From an uncultured Propionibacteriaceae bacterium (GTDB taxonomy: Bacteria; Actinomycetota; Actinomycetes; Propionibacteriales; Propionibacteriaceae): 64,000 bases of DNA. This document shows positions 17,989-26,557 of the stretch, piece by piece. The stretch spans positions 1 to 64,000 of the forward strand of contig CALCKT010000004.1 in the NCBI GenBank assembly GCA_937965785.1, in the 5' to 3' direction. Positions within the stretch are counted from its first letter, which is position 1. The number at the start of each line of letters is the position of its first letter. A model generated the notes under the pieces. That model was not told the origin of the DNA. It worked only from the letters and a program-made list of their open reading frames with translations, and ran no database searches. The position numbers and the translations under genes are program-made.

Positions 17989-18204
17989 TCACTCCTCGAT
18001 GTCGATCCGTCTGGGTCCCGACGGGCCGGTCGGTTCCTGGGTGGATCCGGTCGGATCCTCGGACAGGCACTCGACGATCAGTGCCCGCCATTCGCGTTCG
18101 ATGTTGCGGAGCCGTTTCCTGGGGGCTGGCGGGACCAGGCTCAGGGTGGCCTCGCGGAGATGACGACGGGCGTGCAGCAGATGACGAACGAATTCGCGGT
18201 TCAT
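17989..18204 (-). CDS. Small basic protein between the two ArsA-like ATPases
   Basis: 71 residues, not recognised. Residues 1-47 look like one or two basic amphipathic helices (VRHLLHARRHLREA, RKRLRNIEREWRALI); residues 48-71 are Pro/Gly/Ser/Thr-rich and end in acidic DIEE. ATG 18204 overlaps the stop of the upstream ATPase (ATGA) and has AGGAGGT 6 nt before it; its stop lies 2 nt before the next ATPase. Such tight coupling argues for a stoichiometric partner or adaptor of the ATPases, but this is inference. Confidence 0.75.
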   Translation of the reverse strand: MNREFVRHLLHARRHLREATLSLVPPAPRKRLRNIEREWRALIVECLSEDPTGSTQEPTGPSGPRRIDIEE

Positions 18205-19370
18205 GACTGGACCTCCTGTGGGGTGGGGCGGAATCGGATGGTCAGGACGTCGTCGCGGAGTTTCGCGCCGGCGATGTCGTGGCCCAGCAGGGTGCTGGGC
18301 AGGGGGATGTTGCGCTGGAAGTTGCCGATGCGAACCGCGAGGTCGGTGGCGGACAACTTGAGGTCGACCTGCTCGGCTGCGGTTCCCGGCAGCGGTAGCC
18401 GGAGGTCGTAGCCGTCGTCGGCGTTGACGTAGCGTTCATGGGCCAGGTCCGGCACGATGTCGAAGGCGTGGGCATCGATGGCGACCTCGGCCAGGCGGGT
18501 CACATCGCCCTGGCCGACGAGATCCTTGCGGAACCGTGGCACCTCGGTGATCGGGAGATGAGCGAATGACGAGCGGATCTCGGCCAGGTGCTGCTGTTGA
18601 TGCTCCACCCAGGTGCTGAAGAACGCACCCACCTCCTTGGCGGGGTACAGCCCGCCGACGAAGACGTGGTCGACGCTGTAGCCGAACAGGTTGAGGTAGA
18701 GGTAGCTGCGGCGGGTCTCCTCGATCACCATCCGTTCCGGCAGGGTGACCAGACGAACCGACGTGATGGCGGGATCCTTCAACAACGCCTGGATCTCCTG
18801 GAGGCGCTGGAAGAGCCGTTCGATGTCGTTCATGGCGGCGGCGTTGGGCAGTTCGACCCGCCACGCCCCCCTGACCACGGGGCGCAGCACCCTGACCGCG
18901 AGCTTCTGCAACGGGAAGATCCGTTCCATCCACCAGGTGAGCAGCTCCGGGAACTGAAGCAGCGACAGGGTCTCGCCGGTGGGGGCCATGTCCAGGATGA
19001 TGCGGTCGTAGTCGCCGGTGTGGGCCAGCTGGTGGACCCGCAGCAGGAAGAACAGCGGGTCGAAGCCGGGGAGATCCAGCACCTGGTCATCGTCGTTCTG
19101 GGCGATGAGTGCTGACAGGGCGGCGGCGACGTCGGCGAACTCCTCCTCGGCGACGCGCCCCGCATCCACCTCGGTGATCTCCAGGTTCGGGGCCACCTCG
19201 GTGGGTTCGGGCGCCGGGGGGCGGTCGAACAGGTCCGAGAGGTTGTGGGCGGCGTCCATACTCGCCAGGAGCGTGCGTTTTCCGTCCCCGGCCGAGGCGA
19301 CGGCGTGGGCGGCCGCCAGAGATGTCTTGCCGACGCCTCCTTTCCCGGTCAGCAGGATCATTCGCTCCAT
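18201..19370 (-). CDS. ArsA/Get3-like ATPase with C-terminal HSP20-like domain (first paralog)
   Basis: 389 residues. The P-loop is TGKGGVGKTS (8-17). Switch I reads SMDAAHNLSDLF, with Ala40 where Get3/ArsA and the downstream paralog have Pro. Switch II is LDMAPTGETLSLLQFPELL. A C-terminal HSP20-like stretch includes LKLSATDLAVRIGNFQRNI. I find no cysteine anywhere, so zinc- or arsenite-mediated chemistry is excluded. ATG 19370 follows GGAAGGAG. It starts a three-gene coupled unit 78 nt downstream of a MarR gene. Partnering with the other paralog as a heterodimer is plausible but unproven. Confidence 0.88.
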   Translation of the reverse strand: MERMILLTGKGGVGKTSLAAAHAVASAGDGKRTLLASMDAAHNLSDLFDRPPAPEPTEVAPNLEITEVDAGRVAEEEFADVAAALSALIAQNDDDQVLDLPGFDPLFFLLRVHQLAHTGDYDRIILDMAPTGETLSLLQFPELLTWWMERIFPLQKLAVRVLRPVVRGAWRVELPNAAAMNDIERLFQRLQEIQALLKDPAITSVRLVTLPERMVIEETRRSYLYLNLFGYSVDHVFVGGLYPAKEVGAFFSTWVEHQQQHLAEIRSSFAHLPITEVPRFRKDLVGQGDVTRLAEVAIDAHAFDIVPDLAHERYVNADDGYDLRLPLPGTAAEQVDLKLSATDLAVRIGNFQRNIPLPSTLLGHDIAGAKLRDDVLTIRFRPTPQEVQS

Positions 19371-19395
19371 GGCTACTCCTTCCGTTTGAGAATCA

Positions 19396-19408
19396 TTCGA
19401 AAGTCGAA
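19396..19408. promoter_or_regulatory. Palindromic operator upstream of the ArsA-like operon
   Basis: TTCGAAAGTCGAA, a TTCGA-N3-TCGAA palindrome, 26 bp before the first ATPase start. The same TTCG-N5-CGAA pattern followed by CT recurs at 19936-19948 in front of the MarR gene, so it is the likely MarR site. Confidence 0.55.
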
Positions 19409-19448
19409 CTATTTGGGGTGGGTCTGCCCGTTCGATGGTTGGGTGGGG

Positions 19449-19916
19449 TCACTCGATGGGGATTCGTCGGATGGCCCGAGGCCTGCGCTCCGCCGACTGT
19501 TCGGCCAACAGGTTCGGGATACGGTTGATTACCCGCAGCACCACCTCGACCTCCTCGGGGCTCAGCTCCTCGAAGAGACGCCCGATCAGCGAGACGCTGT
19601 CCTTGATGCCCTGGGCGATGAGCCTGCCTCCCTTCTCGGTCAGGGAGATCAACACGATGCGCTTGTCGTCCGGGCTGTGCTGGCGTTTCACCAGGCCGCG
19701 CTGCTGCAGCCGGGCGACCACCCCCGTCGCAGTGTTGAGCGGGGCTTCCAGGTAGGCGGCGAGGTCGCTCATCCGCGAGGATCGCGCGCGGTGGAGGTGG
19801 AGCAGGGCCAGCACATCGTTCTTGGCCAGGTCCCGGGCGAGACCCTGCCAGGCGCCCGAGGGTAGGAGGGAGCGGAAGCGGTCCACGTAGTCGAACAGCA
19901 TGTCGTGCAGATCCAT
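19449..19916 (-). CDS. MarR-family transcriptional regulator
   Basis: 155-residue winged-helix regulator. The recognition helix region is MSDLAAYLEAPLNTATGVVARLQQRGLV and the wing is KRQHSPDDKRIVLISLTEKG, both classical for MarR; the C-terminal helix LFEELSPEEVEVVLRVINRI completes the dimerisation domain. ATG 19916 follows GGAGGGAGGG. It lies directly upstream of, and in the same direction as, the ArsA-like genes. A shared palindrome suggests that it regulates itself and them; the ligand is unknown. Confidence 0.9.
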   Translation of the reverse strand: MDLHDMLFDYVDRFRSLLPSGAWQGLARDLAKNDVLALLHLHRARSSRMSDLAAYLEAPLNTATGVVARLQQRGLVKRQHSPDDKRIVLISLTEKGGRLIAQGIKDSVSLIGRLFEELSPEEVEVVLRVINRIPNLLAEQSAERRPRAIRRIPIE

Positions 19917-19928
19917 GGCTCCCTCCCT

Positions 19929-19958
19929 CCGTGATACTTCGGGCATCGAACTGTTGCC
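19929..19958 (-). promoter_or_regulatory. marR promoter with embedded operator
   Basis: On the minus strand TTGGCA (19953-19958), an 18-nt spacer, TATCAC (19929-19934). The palindromic TTCGGGCATCGAA (19936-19948) fills the spacer, an ideal position for autorepression. Confidence 0.55.
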
Positions 19959-20052
19959 AAGGTTAGCAGGCGACGGGGCCCGGCTTTGACTGACCTCCCG
20001 TGGCTGAGTCGCGCGTGGCATCGGGGAGATCGTCCGGGTCTCGTCGAGATGT

Positions 20053-20081
20053 TTGGCGAATCTTTCCCGACTCGGTACGAT
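20053..20081 (+). promoter_or_regulatory. Promoter of yceD-rpmF-rnc-mutM
   Basis: TTGGCG (20053-20058), a 17-nt spacer, TACGAT (20076-20081). Confidence 0.6.
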
Positions 20082-20134
20082 TGCTCCTCGGTCATGACGT
20101 GGTTGTGGTCGATCGGACGAAGGGAATGCATGCC

Positions 20135-20683
20135 ATGAACTCCGTGCATCACCACCCGGACCGTCGCTCTCCCTACGTTTTCGACGTGCTGGAGTTGGGG
20201 CGCCGTCCGGGAGCGATGAAGGAAATTCGGGTTGACGTCCCCGCCCCGGCCGATCTCGGCTACGACATGATCTCGGTACCACAGGGCTCCGAAGTCGATC
20301 TCGACCTCAAACTCGAGGCGGTCGTCGAAGGGGTGCTGGTCACGGGAACGGCTCGCGCGCTGGTGCGTGGCGAGTGCGCCCGATGCCTGAGCGCGATGGA
20401 GGACGAGAACTCCTTCGAGCTGCAGGAACTCTATTTCTACCCCGGAAACGAGGTGGACGAGGACGAGAGCGTCGTCATTGACGAAGCCATCGACCTCGAG
20501 GAGGCCCTGCGTGATGCTGTGGTGCTGGAGCTGCCGTTCACGCCCCTGTGTGATCCCGACTGCCTCGGCCTGTGCCAGGAATGCGGGTTCAACCTGAACG
20601 ACGACCCGGACCACGGGCACGAGGCCAAGGTTGATCCGCGATGGGAGAAACTCGCGGGGCTTGATCTCGGCGGCGAGAACTGA
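20135..20683 (+). CDS. YceD/DUF177-family protein
   Basis: 182-residue YceD-family protein, a conserved neighbour of rpmF. In plants and E. coli the family is tied to 23S rRNA accumulation; its biochemical role is not settled. Family features are RGECARCL and the C-terminal CDPDCLGLCQECGFNLND, whose Cys pattern suggests metal binding. ATG 20135 has GAAGGGA at 9 nt; ATG 20126 in frame abuts that sequence and is less likely. First gene of a yceD-rpmF-rnc-mutM unit. Confidence 0.88.
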   Translation: MNSVHHHPDRRSPYVFDVLELGRRPGAMKEIRVDVPAPADLGYDMISVPQGSEVDLDLKLEAVVEGVLVTGTARALVRGECARCLSAMEDENSFELQELYFYPGNEVDEDESVVIDEAIDLEEALRDAVVLELPFTPLCDPDCLGLCQECGFNLNDDPDHGHEAKVDPRWEKLAGLDLGGEN

Positions 20684-20698
20684 GACCAGAACAGGAAG

Positions 20699-20739
20699 CG
20701 CTGATCGGCGCAGTCCCGCGCGGGGCTGGGGGATCAGCG
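20699..20739 (+). other. Long hairpin in the yceD-rpmF intercistronic RNA
   Basis: An outer stem of 8 perfect pairs (20699-20706 with 20732-20739) encloses a second 6-bp hairpin (20712-20717 with 20722-20727, one G-T). It ends ~15 nt before the rpmF Shine-Dalgarno. Because rnc follows, it could be an RNase III processing site; this is inference. Confidence 0.5.
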
Positions 20740-20765
20740 GATCCAACAAGTCCGAGGAGAAGATC

Positions 20766-20957
20766 GTGGCCGTTCCGAAGCGCAAGATGTCGCGCAGCAA
20801 CACCCGTTCGCGTCGTGCGCAGTGGAAGACTTCTGTCGTCCCCACCGTCACCTGCGTGAACCCGGCCTGCCGTGAACCGCACCTGTCCCACACCGCCTGC
20901 CCCTCCTGCGGGCAGTACGGTGCCAAGGGTGCCCGTCGTCAGGTCGTTCAGGCCTGA
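20766..20957 (+). CDS. rpmF: 50S ribosomal protein L32
   Basis: 63-residue L32. GTG 20766 follows GAGGAGA. The N-terminus AVPKRKMSRSNTRSRRAQWK is canonical, and two Cys pairs (CVNPAC and CPSC) form the zinc ribbon. Its stop codon overlaps the likely start of rnc. Confidence 0.96.
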   Translation: MAVPKRKMSRSNTRSRRAQWKTSVVPTVTCVNPACREPHLSHTACPSCGQYGAKGARRQVVQA

Positions 20958-21637
20958 ACAAGCTGTCAGCCCTCCTCGACGAGCTGGGTGTCCATGTGGA
21001 CACCCAGCTGTTCGAGCTCGCCTTCACCCACCGCAGCTTCGCCTTCGAACACGGACGCATCCCCAGCAACGAGAGGCTGGAGTTCCTGGGCGACGCGGTG
21101 CTGCAGATCGTGGTGACCGAGCACATCTTCAGATCCTTTCCCGACCTGGCGGAGGGGCAGCTCGCCAAGCTGCGCGCGTCGGTGGTCAGCTCCCACGCCC
21201 TGGCGGAGGTGGCCCGTGGACTTGACCTGGGGGAGCTGATCCGGCTGGGACAAGGAGAGATAAACACCGGGGGAGCGGACAAGACCTCCATTCTGGCCGA
21301 CACCATGGAAGCGGTGATCGGTGCCGTTCACATGTCCTGCGGGGCTGAGGCCTCCGCCTGTTTCGTGCACGCCCTCCTAGACGAACGAATCGCCTCCAGC
21401 GAACTGAAAGGGCACTACACCGACTACAAGACGGCCCTGCAGGAGTACTGCGCCCACAACGGCCTGGAACCTCCCCGCTACGAGATCGTCGGCGAGGGCC
21501 CCGATCACCAGCGTGTCTTCACGGCCACCGCCATGGTAGGCGGGCGGGCCGTCGGCTCGGGGGTCGCCTCCAGCAAGAAACGTGCCGAACAACTGGCCGC
21601 CCACGAGGCCTGCCGGAGCCTGCTGCCAGATGCCTGA
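20954..21637 (+). CDS. rnc: Ribonuclease III
   Basis: 227-residue double-strand-specific endoribonuclease if begun at CTG 20954. The catalytic signature is [11 protein letters not shown], with the second acidic cluster in [11 protein letters not shown]. The C-terminal dsRNA-binding domain spans [14 protein letters not shown] to [14 protein letters not shown]. The first conventional start, GTG 20996 (213 aa), would delete the N-terminal helix [10 protein letters not shown] that aligns with the family. No ATG/GTG/TTG lies between the rpmF stop and 20996 in this frame, and CTG 20954 overlaps that stop as CTGA. The start therefore remains uncertain. Confidence 0.93.
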   Translation: MNKLSALLDELGVHVDTQLFELAFTHRSFAFEHGRIPSNERLEFLGDAVLQIVVTEHIFRSFPDLAEGQLAKLRASVVSSHALAEVARGLDLGELIRLGQGEINTGGADKTSILADTMEAVIGAVHMSCGAEASACFVHALLDERIASSELKGHYTDYKTALQEYCAHNGLEPPRYEIVGEGPDHQRVFTATAMVGGRAVGSGVASSKKRAEQLAAHEACRSLLPDA

Positions 21638-22463
21638 GCTCCCGGAGGTCGAGGTGGTGCGCCGGGGCCTGGAGAACCACCTCAAAGGACGCGAAATCGA
21701 AGCGGTCACCGTCCTTCACCCCCGCCCCGTGCGTTCCCATCCCGCCGGTCCGGAGGGTTTCGTCTCCGACCTGGCGGGCCGGGGCGTCGACGCCGTCGCG
21801 CGCCGGGGCAAGTACCTCTGGCTGGTCCTGGGCGATGACGCCATGATCGCTCACCTGGGGATGAGCGGACAATTCCGGGTGAACCGGCCCCGGGATCCCC
21901 AGCTGCGCAACACGCGGGTCCTGTTCGACCTCGACGACGGCACCCAGCTGCGTTTCGTCGACCAGCGCATGTTCGGTGGGCTCGAGTTCGTTCCGGGAGG
22001 CGGCGAGTGCCCGGTCCCGCACATCGCCCTCGACCCCTTCGACCCCGAGTTCGATCCCGCAAAAGTGGCCCGCCGGTTGCGGGGGAGACGCACCACGGTC
22101 AAGCGCGCCATCCTCGACCAGGGACTCGTCTCCGGGATCGGGAACATCTACGCCGACGAATCCCTGTGGCGTGCGAAGCTGCACTTCGACCACCCCACGC
22201 AACGTCTCACCCAGGTCCGCGCCGTCGCCCTGCTGGGACACGCCCGTGACGTCATGTCGGAGGCCCTGGCCGCCGGCGGCACCTCCTTTGATTCACTGTA
22301 TGTCAATGTCAACGGCGAATCGGGGTATTTTGAACGTGGGCTCGACGCCTACGGACGCGAGGACCAACCGTGCCGACGCTGTGCAACACCCGTGGTGCGC
22401 CGGCGATTCGCCAATCGAAGCAGCTTCCTGTGCCCGAGATGCCAGCGGCTGCCCAAGTCGTGA
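21630..22463 (+). CDS. mutM: Formamidopyrimidine-DNA glycosylase
   Basis: 277-residue base-excision repair glycosylase/lyase that removes 8-oxoguanine and formamidopyrimidines. It begins with the invariant [10 protein letters not shown], where Pro2 is the nucleophile and Glu3 catalytic. It has [16 protein letters not shown] with the conserved Lys, the H2TH segment [20 protein letters not shown], and a C-terminal zinc finger with CRRC and CPRC. The start overlaps the rnc stop by 8 nt. Confidence 0.97.
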   Translation: MPELPEVEVVRRGLENHLKGREIEAVTVLHPRPVRSHPAGPEGFVSDLAGRGVDAVARRGKYLWLVLGDDAMIAHLGMSGQFRVNRPRDPQLRNTRVLFDLDDGTQLRFVDQRMFGGLEFVPGGGECPVPHIALDPFDPEFDPAKVARRLRGRRTTVKRAILDQGLVSGIGNIYADESLWRAKLHFDHPTQRLTQVRAVALLGHARDVMSEALAAGGTSFDSLYVNVNGESGYFERGLDAYGREDQPCRRCATPVVRRRFANRSSFLCPRCQRLPKS

Positions 22464-22472
22464 GGATGGTGC

Positions 22473-23066
22473 ATGAACGCGATCGGTCAGTTGTTCCGGA
22501 ACAACCGGGATTCCCTGTGGCAGTTCATCCGGTTCGGGGTCGTTGGTGGCCTCGGCGTTCTGGTGAACATGGGGGTGCTCATCGCGTGCCGGAAACTGTT
22601 CCCGCTGCTCTGGGCCAGCGCGGGTGTTCCCGAGGGGGAGGGGGTGTGGTTCGCCATCCCGGGCACCGAGTACAACATCCGCTGGTACCACGTCATGTCC
22701 ACCATCGCGTTCCTGCTGGCGAACCTGTTCAACTTCCAGCTGAACCGCTGGTGGACCTTCAAGTCCCACAAACTGGCCGGTTGGTTCCGTGAGTACTGGC
22801 CCTTCCTGATCGTCGGGCTGGTCGCGCTGGCCGTCGGACAGGTGATCATCACGGCCCTGATGCACCCCTATTCCCCGGTGGCGCTGCCCGCCACCGTCTT
22901 CGACGGATCCTCCGGGTTTCGGAGCCGGCAGTACTGGGCGAACCTGATCTCCATCGTCTGCACCATCCCGGTGAACTTCCTGGTGAACAAGTTCTGGACC
23001 TTCCGGGCCGCCCGTGAACCCTCCGCCAAACAGGGGGAACAGTCTGCATGTACCTCAAACAGCTGA
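22473..23066 (+). CDS. GtrA-family membrane protein
   Basis: 197-residue small membrane protein with four predicted helices. It has the GtrA-type opening FIRFGVVGGLGVLVNMGVL and two NFQLNRWWTF/NFLVNKFWTF motifs, each at the end of a helix pair. Family members are thought to flip polyprenyl-linked sugars for cell-surface glycans; the substrate here is unknown. Its 3' end overlaps the smc start by 19 nt. Confidence 0.85.
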   Translation: MNAIGQLFRNNRDSLWQFIRFGVVGGLGVLVNMGVLIACRKLFPLLWASAGVPEGEGVWFAIPGTEYNIRWYHVMSTIAFLLANLFNFQLNRWWTFKSHKLAGWFREYWPFLIVGLVALAVGQVIITALMHPYSPVALPATVFDGSSGFRSRQYWANLISIVCTIPVNFLVNKFWTFRAAREPSAKQGEQSACTSNS

Positions 23067-26000
23067 TCCTCAGGGGTTTCAAGTCCTTCGCCTCGGCCAC
23101 CACCCTCAATTTCGAGCCGGGCATCACCTGCATAGTCGGACCCAACGGATCCGGGAAATCCAACGTCGTGGACGCGCTGAGCTGGGTCATGGGGGAGCAG
23201 GGAGCCAAGAGCCTGCGCGGCGGGAAGATGGAGGACGTCATCTTCGCGGGCACCCCGAAACGCGCCCCACTGGGCCGGGCGGAGGTGCAGTTGACCATCG
23301 ACAACTCCGATGGCGCGCTGCCCATCGAGTACTCAGAGGTCACCATCACCCGCACCATGTTCCGCAGCGGCGGTTCCGAGTACGCCATCAACGGCGTTCC
23401 ATCCCGTCTGCTGGACGTCACGGAGCTGCTCAGCGACTCCGGTATCGGGCGGGAGATGCACGTGATCGTCGGTCAGGGTCAGCTCGACGCGATCCTCCAG
23501 GCCACTCCCGAGTCCCGTCGGGGATTCATCGAGGAAGCGGCCGGGGTGCTCAAACACCGCAAACGCAAAGAGAAGGCAGTCCGCAAGCTGGAGGGCACCA
23601 GGGCGAACCTGGAACGGCTCCAGGACCTCATCGGCGAGTTGCAGCGCCAGCTCAAACCGCTCGGACGCCAGGCGGAGGCGGCCCGCCGCGCCGCCGTCAT
23701 CCAGGCGGAGCAGCGCGACGCGAAGGCCCGGCTGCTGGCCGACGACCTCCACGCAGCGCGCCAGGCGCTGGCGACCGATCTCGCTGATGAGGCAGCGGCC
23801 GCCAAGGCGAAGGAAATCGCTGAGGTCGAGACCCGGGCCGCGATGGCCGCGGAGGAGGCCGCAGAGGTGGAATTGAAGGAAGCCGCGCGGGACTTCGACC
23901 GCTGCCAGGAACGCTGGTACGCGCTGGCCGCCCTGAAGGAGCGGGTCTCCTCGACGATCTCGGTGGCGGCCGAACGCATGAGACACGGCGACGCCCAGCC
24001 GGCCATCGACGCCTCCGGCCGGGATCCCGACTCCCTGGAGGCCGAGGCGCGCGAGGTCAGGCGACGCGAGACCGAACTGGCGGACGACATCGAACAGGCC
24101 CGGTCCACCCTCCACGACGCATCCGGTCGGCGAAACGAGGCCGAGACCCAGCACACCGAGGCCGAACAGGCCTACGCGGCCGCGTTGCGCGCGGTCGCGG
24201 ACCGCAGGGAGGGGCTGGCCCGCCTCAAGGGACAGGTGGCTTCCGTCCGTTCCCGGCTGGAGGCCGGGCAGGGGGAGGAGGAACGCCTGGCCGCGCGGCG
24301 GGAGGAGGCCCTCACCCGGGCCCGGGAGGCCGCCGACCAGTACCGGCAGGCCGAGAACACCCTCGCCGGGCTGGGAACCGATGAGTCGAATCTGGACGCA
24401 GCCTGGGAGGCCGCGAGCAGCGCCGTGACGGAGCACGAGACCGAGGTGGCGCGACTCGTGGAGGAAGGAACCCGTCTCGCAAGGCAGAAAGCCGCCCTCA
24501 CCGCTCGGGTGGAGGCGCTGCGACTGGCAACCAGGCAACGCGACGGTTCCACCGAACTGCTGGGCCGTCCCGGTGTGCTGGGACGCATGGGAGACCTCAT
24601 CCAGGTGGCCCCCGGCTGGGAACAGGCCGTGGCGACGGGCCTCGGGACGGCGGCCGAGGCGGTAGTCGCCACCGGACTCGACGACGCCCTATCGGCAGTT
24701 GCCCACCTGGCTGAGGAGGACCTCGGGCGGGCCCACGTGGTGATCACCGGGGCAGTGGTGGGGGAGGGAACCCCGTTGCTCGAACTCATCACCGCACCCG
24801 GGGAATTGGTGGGGGCGCTGTCCCGGTTGCTGGCCGGGATCGTGGCCGTGGAGGACCTGTCCAAGGCGAGGGATGTGATCGGGGCCGACCCGTCGCTGAT
24901 CGCCGTCACCAGGACAGGAGATCTGCTTTCCGGTTGGCTGGTAGAGGGCGGATCGGCCGCCAAACCCTCGCTGCTTGCCCTGAACGCGGACCTGACGGAA
25001 ACCGAGGAGCAGCTGGTGCGGGTCGAGGCCGACTCGGACCGGCAGCGTTTCGCCCTGGAGGTGGCACAGGCAGCGCTGCAGGGGGCACGCGACGAAGAAA
25101 CGACGGCCCTGGCTGCCCTGCACGAATCCGACGCGCAGTTCACGGCCATCTCGGATGCCCTCGGCGCCCACCGGCAGGCGCAGGCGGCCGCGGCCCGCGA
25201 GGCCGAACGGTTGGCCTCGGCCATTGAGACCGCCCGCCGGGGCCGGGCCGAGCACGAAACCCGGCTGGCCGAACTGGAGGCCCGGCTGGTCGCGGCCAGC
25301 GGGGAGGAGATCCTCGAACCCGATCCCACCAGCCGCGACGAGCTGGCCATGGCAGCCAGGCTGGCCCGGCAGGCGGAGATGGACGCCAGGCTGCTGCTGC
25401 GAACGGCCGAGGAACAAGCCCGTTCGCTCGCGGGCAGGGCCGATGGCCTGCTGCGGGCCGCGGCCGCGGAACGCCAGTCGCGTGCCCGGGCCCGCGCCCG
25501 GGCGGAGCAGCTTCGCCGCGAGGCGGCGGTGGGTCGGGCGGTGCACGACGCGGCACAGCGACTGTCCGGGATGGTCGAGATCACCATGGGGCGGGCCACG
25601 GCCAGCCGGGACGCCGCGGAGGCCCGCCGACGAGCCGCCGAGACCGCGACGGTGGAGGCCAGGCAGGCCTCCCGGGCCGCCGGTCAACGTCTCGAAGAGC
25701 TCACACGGGGCGCCCACCGGGACGAACTGGCCCGGATCGAACGCCGGATGCGGATCGAACAGCTGGAGGAGAAGAGCCTGACCGAACTGGGCCTGGAAGG
25801 AGACCAGCTCGTCGCCGAATACGGCCCGGACCAGCCGGTCCCGGTCATCACCCGGCCCGATGGCACCGCATTCGGCCCCGACGACGAGATTCCCGAACCC
25901 ATTGCCTACGTGCGCGCGGAGCAGGAGAAACGCCTGCGCCGCGCCGAGCGGGGGCTGGCGGCCCTGGGGCGGGTCAATCCGCTGGCGTTGGAGGAGTTCG

Positions 26001-26557
26001 AGGCGTTGAAGACCCGGCACGCCTTCCTGGCCGAGCAACTCGCCGACCTGAAACAGACCCGCGCCGACCTGCTCGCGCTGATCGACGACGTCGACCGGAG
26101 GGTGCAGGAGGTCTTCGAGGCGGCCTATCGCGATGTCGAACGCACCTTCGGGGAGGTTTTCCAGCGGCTCTTCCCCGGAGGCGAGGGCAAGCTGCTGCTC
26201 ACCGACCCCGGGAACTGGCTGGAAACCGGGGTGGATGTCGAGGCCCGGCCTGCGGGCAAACAGGTCAAACGGCTCTCGCTGCTCTCGGGAGGGGAACGCT
26301 CGCTGGTGGCAGTGACCTTCCTGGTCAGCCTGTTCATCGCCCGCCCGAGCCCCTTCTACATCCTGGACGAGGTGGAGGCTGCCCTGGACGACGCAAATCT
26401 GGGCCGCCTGCTCGGAATCTACGAGGAGCTGAGGCAGAACTCCCAGCTGCTGGTGATCACCCACCAGAAACGCACCATGGAGATCGCGGACAGTCTCTAC
26501 GGTGTGACCATGCGCGGCGACGGTCTCTCCACAGTGGTCAGCCAGCGGCTCCAGTAG
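23048..26557 (+). CDS. smc: Chromosome segregation protein SMC
   Basis: 1169-residue SMC ATPase of bacterial condensin. Walker A GPNGSGKSNVVDAL lies at residues ~31-44. Long heptad-rich coiled coils (~165-500 and ~660-1000) are interrupted by a hinge around GRPGVLGRMGDLIQVAPGWE. The C-terminal head has signature LLSGGERSLVAV and Walker B FYILDEVEAALDD. The coiled-coil regions are very rich in Ala/Glu/Arg. It stands upstream of ftsY as in most Actinobacteria. Confidence 0.97.
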   Translation: MYLKQLILRGFKSFASATTLNFEPGITCIVGPNGSGKSNVVDALSWVMGEQGAKSLRGGKMEDVIFAGTPKRAPLGRAEVQLTIDNSDGALPIEYSEVTITRTMFRSGGSEYAINGVPSRLLDVTELLSDSGIGREMHVIVGQGQLDAILQATPESRRGFIEEAAGVLKHRKRKEKAVRKLEGTRANLERLQDLIGELQRQLKPLGRQAEAARRAAVIQAEQRDAKARLLADDLHAARQALATDLADEAAAAKAKEIAEVETRAAMAAEEAAEVELKEAARDFDRCQERWYALAALKERVSSTISVAAERMRHGDAQPAIDASGRDPDSLEAEAREVRRRETELADDIEQARSTLHDASGRRNEAETQHTEAEQAYAAALRAVADRREGLARLKGQVASVRSRLEAGQGEEERLAARREEALTRAREAADQYRQAENTLAGLGTDESNLDAAWEAASSAVTEHETEVARLVEEGTRLARQKAALTARVEALRLATRQRDGSTELLGRPGVLGRMGDLIQVAPGWEQAVATGLGTAAEAVVATGLDDALSAVAHLAEEDLGRAHVVITGAVVGEGTPLLELITAPGELVGALSRLLAGIVAVEDLSKARDVIGADPSLIAVTRTGDLLSGWLVEGGSAAKPSLLALNADLTETEEQLVRVEADSDRQRFALEVAQAALQGARDEETTALAALHESDAQFTAISDALGAHRQAQAAAAREAERLASAIETARRGRAEHETRLAELEARLVAASGEEILEPDPTSRDELAMAARLARQAEMDARLLLRTAEEQARSLAGRADGLLRAAAAERQSRARARARAEQLRREAAVGRAVHDAAQRLSGMVEITMGRATASRDAAEARRRAAETATVEARQASRAAGQRLEELTRGAHRDELARIERRMRIEQLEEKSLTELGLEGDQLVAEYGPDQPVPVITRPDGTAFGPDDEIPEPIAYVRAEQEKRLRRAERGLAALGRVNPLALEEFEALKTRHAFLAEQLADLKQTRADLLALIDDVDRRVQEVFEAAYRDVERTFGEVFQRLFPGGEGKLLLTDPGNWLETGVDVEARPAGKQVKRLSLLSGGERSLVAVTFLVSLFIARPSPFYILDEVEAALDDANLGRLLGIYEELRQNSQLLVITHQKRTMEIADSLYGVTMRGDGLSTVVSQRLQ

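Noticed and set aside
16826..19370. Arsenite-efflux ATPase label for the two ArsA-like genes
   Set aside because: Arsenite-binding cysteines are missing and no arsB, arsC or arsR is nearby; the MarR gene is not an ArsR.
11639..20000. Mobile element carrying the importer and ArsA genes
   Set aside because: No transposase, integrase, terminal repeats or tRNA end was found; only the position suggests insertion.
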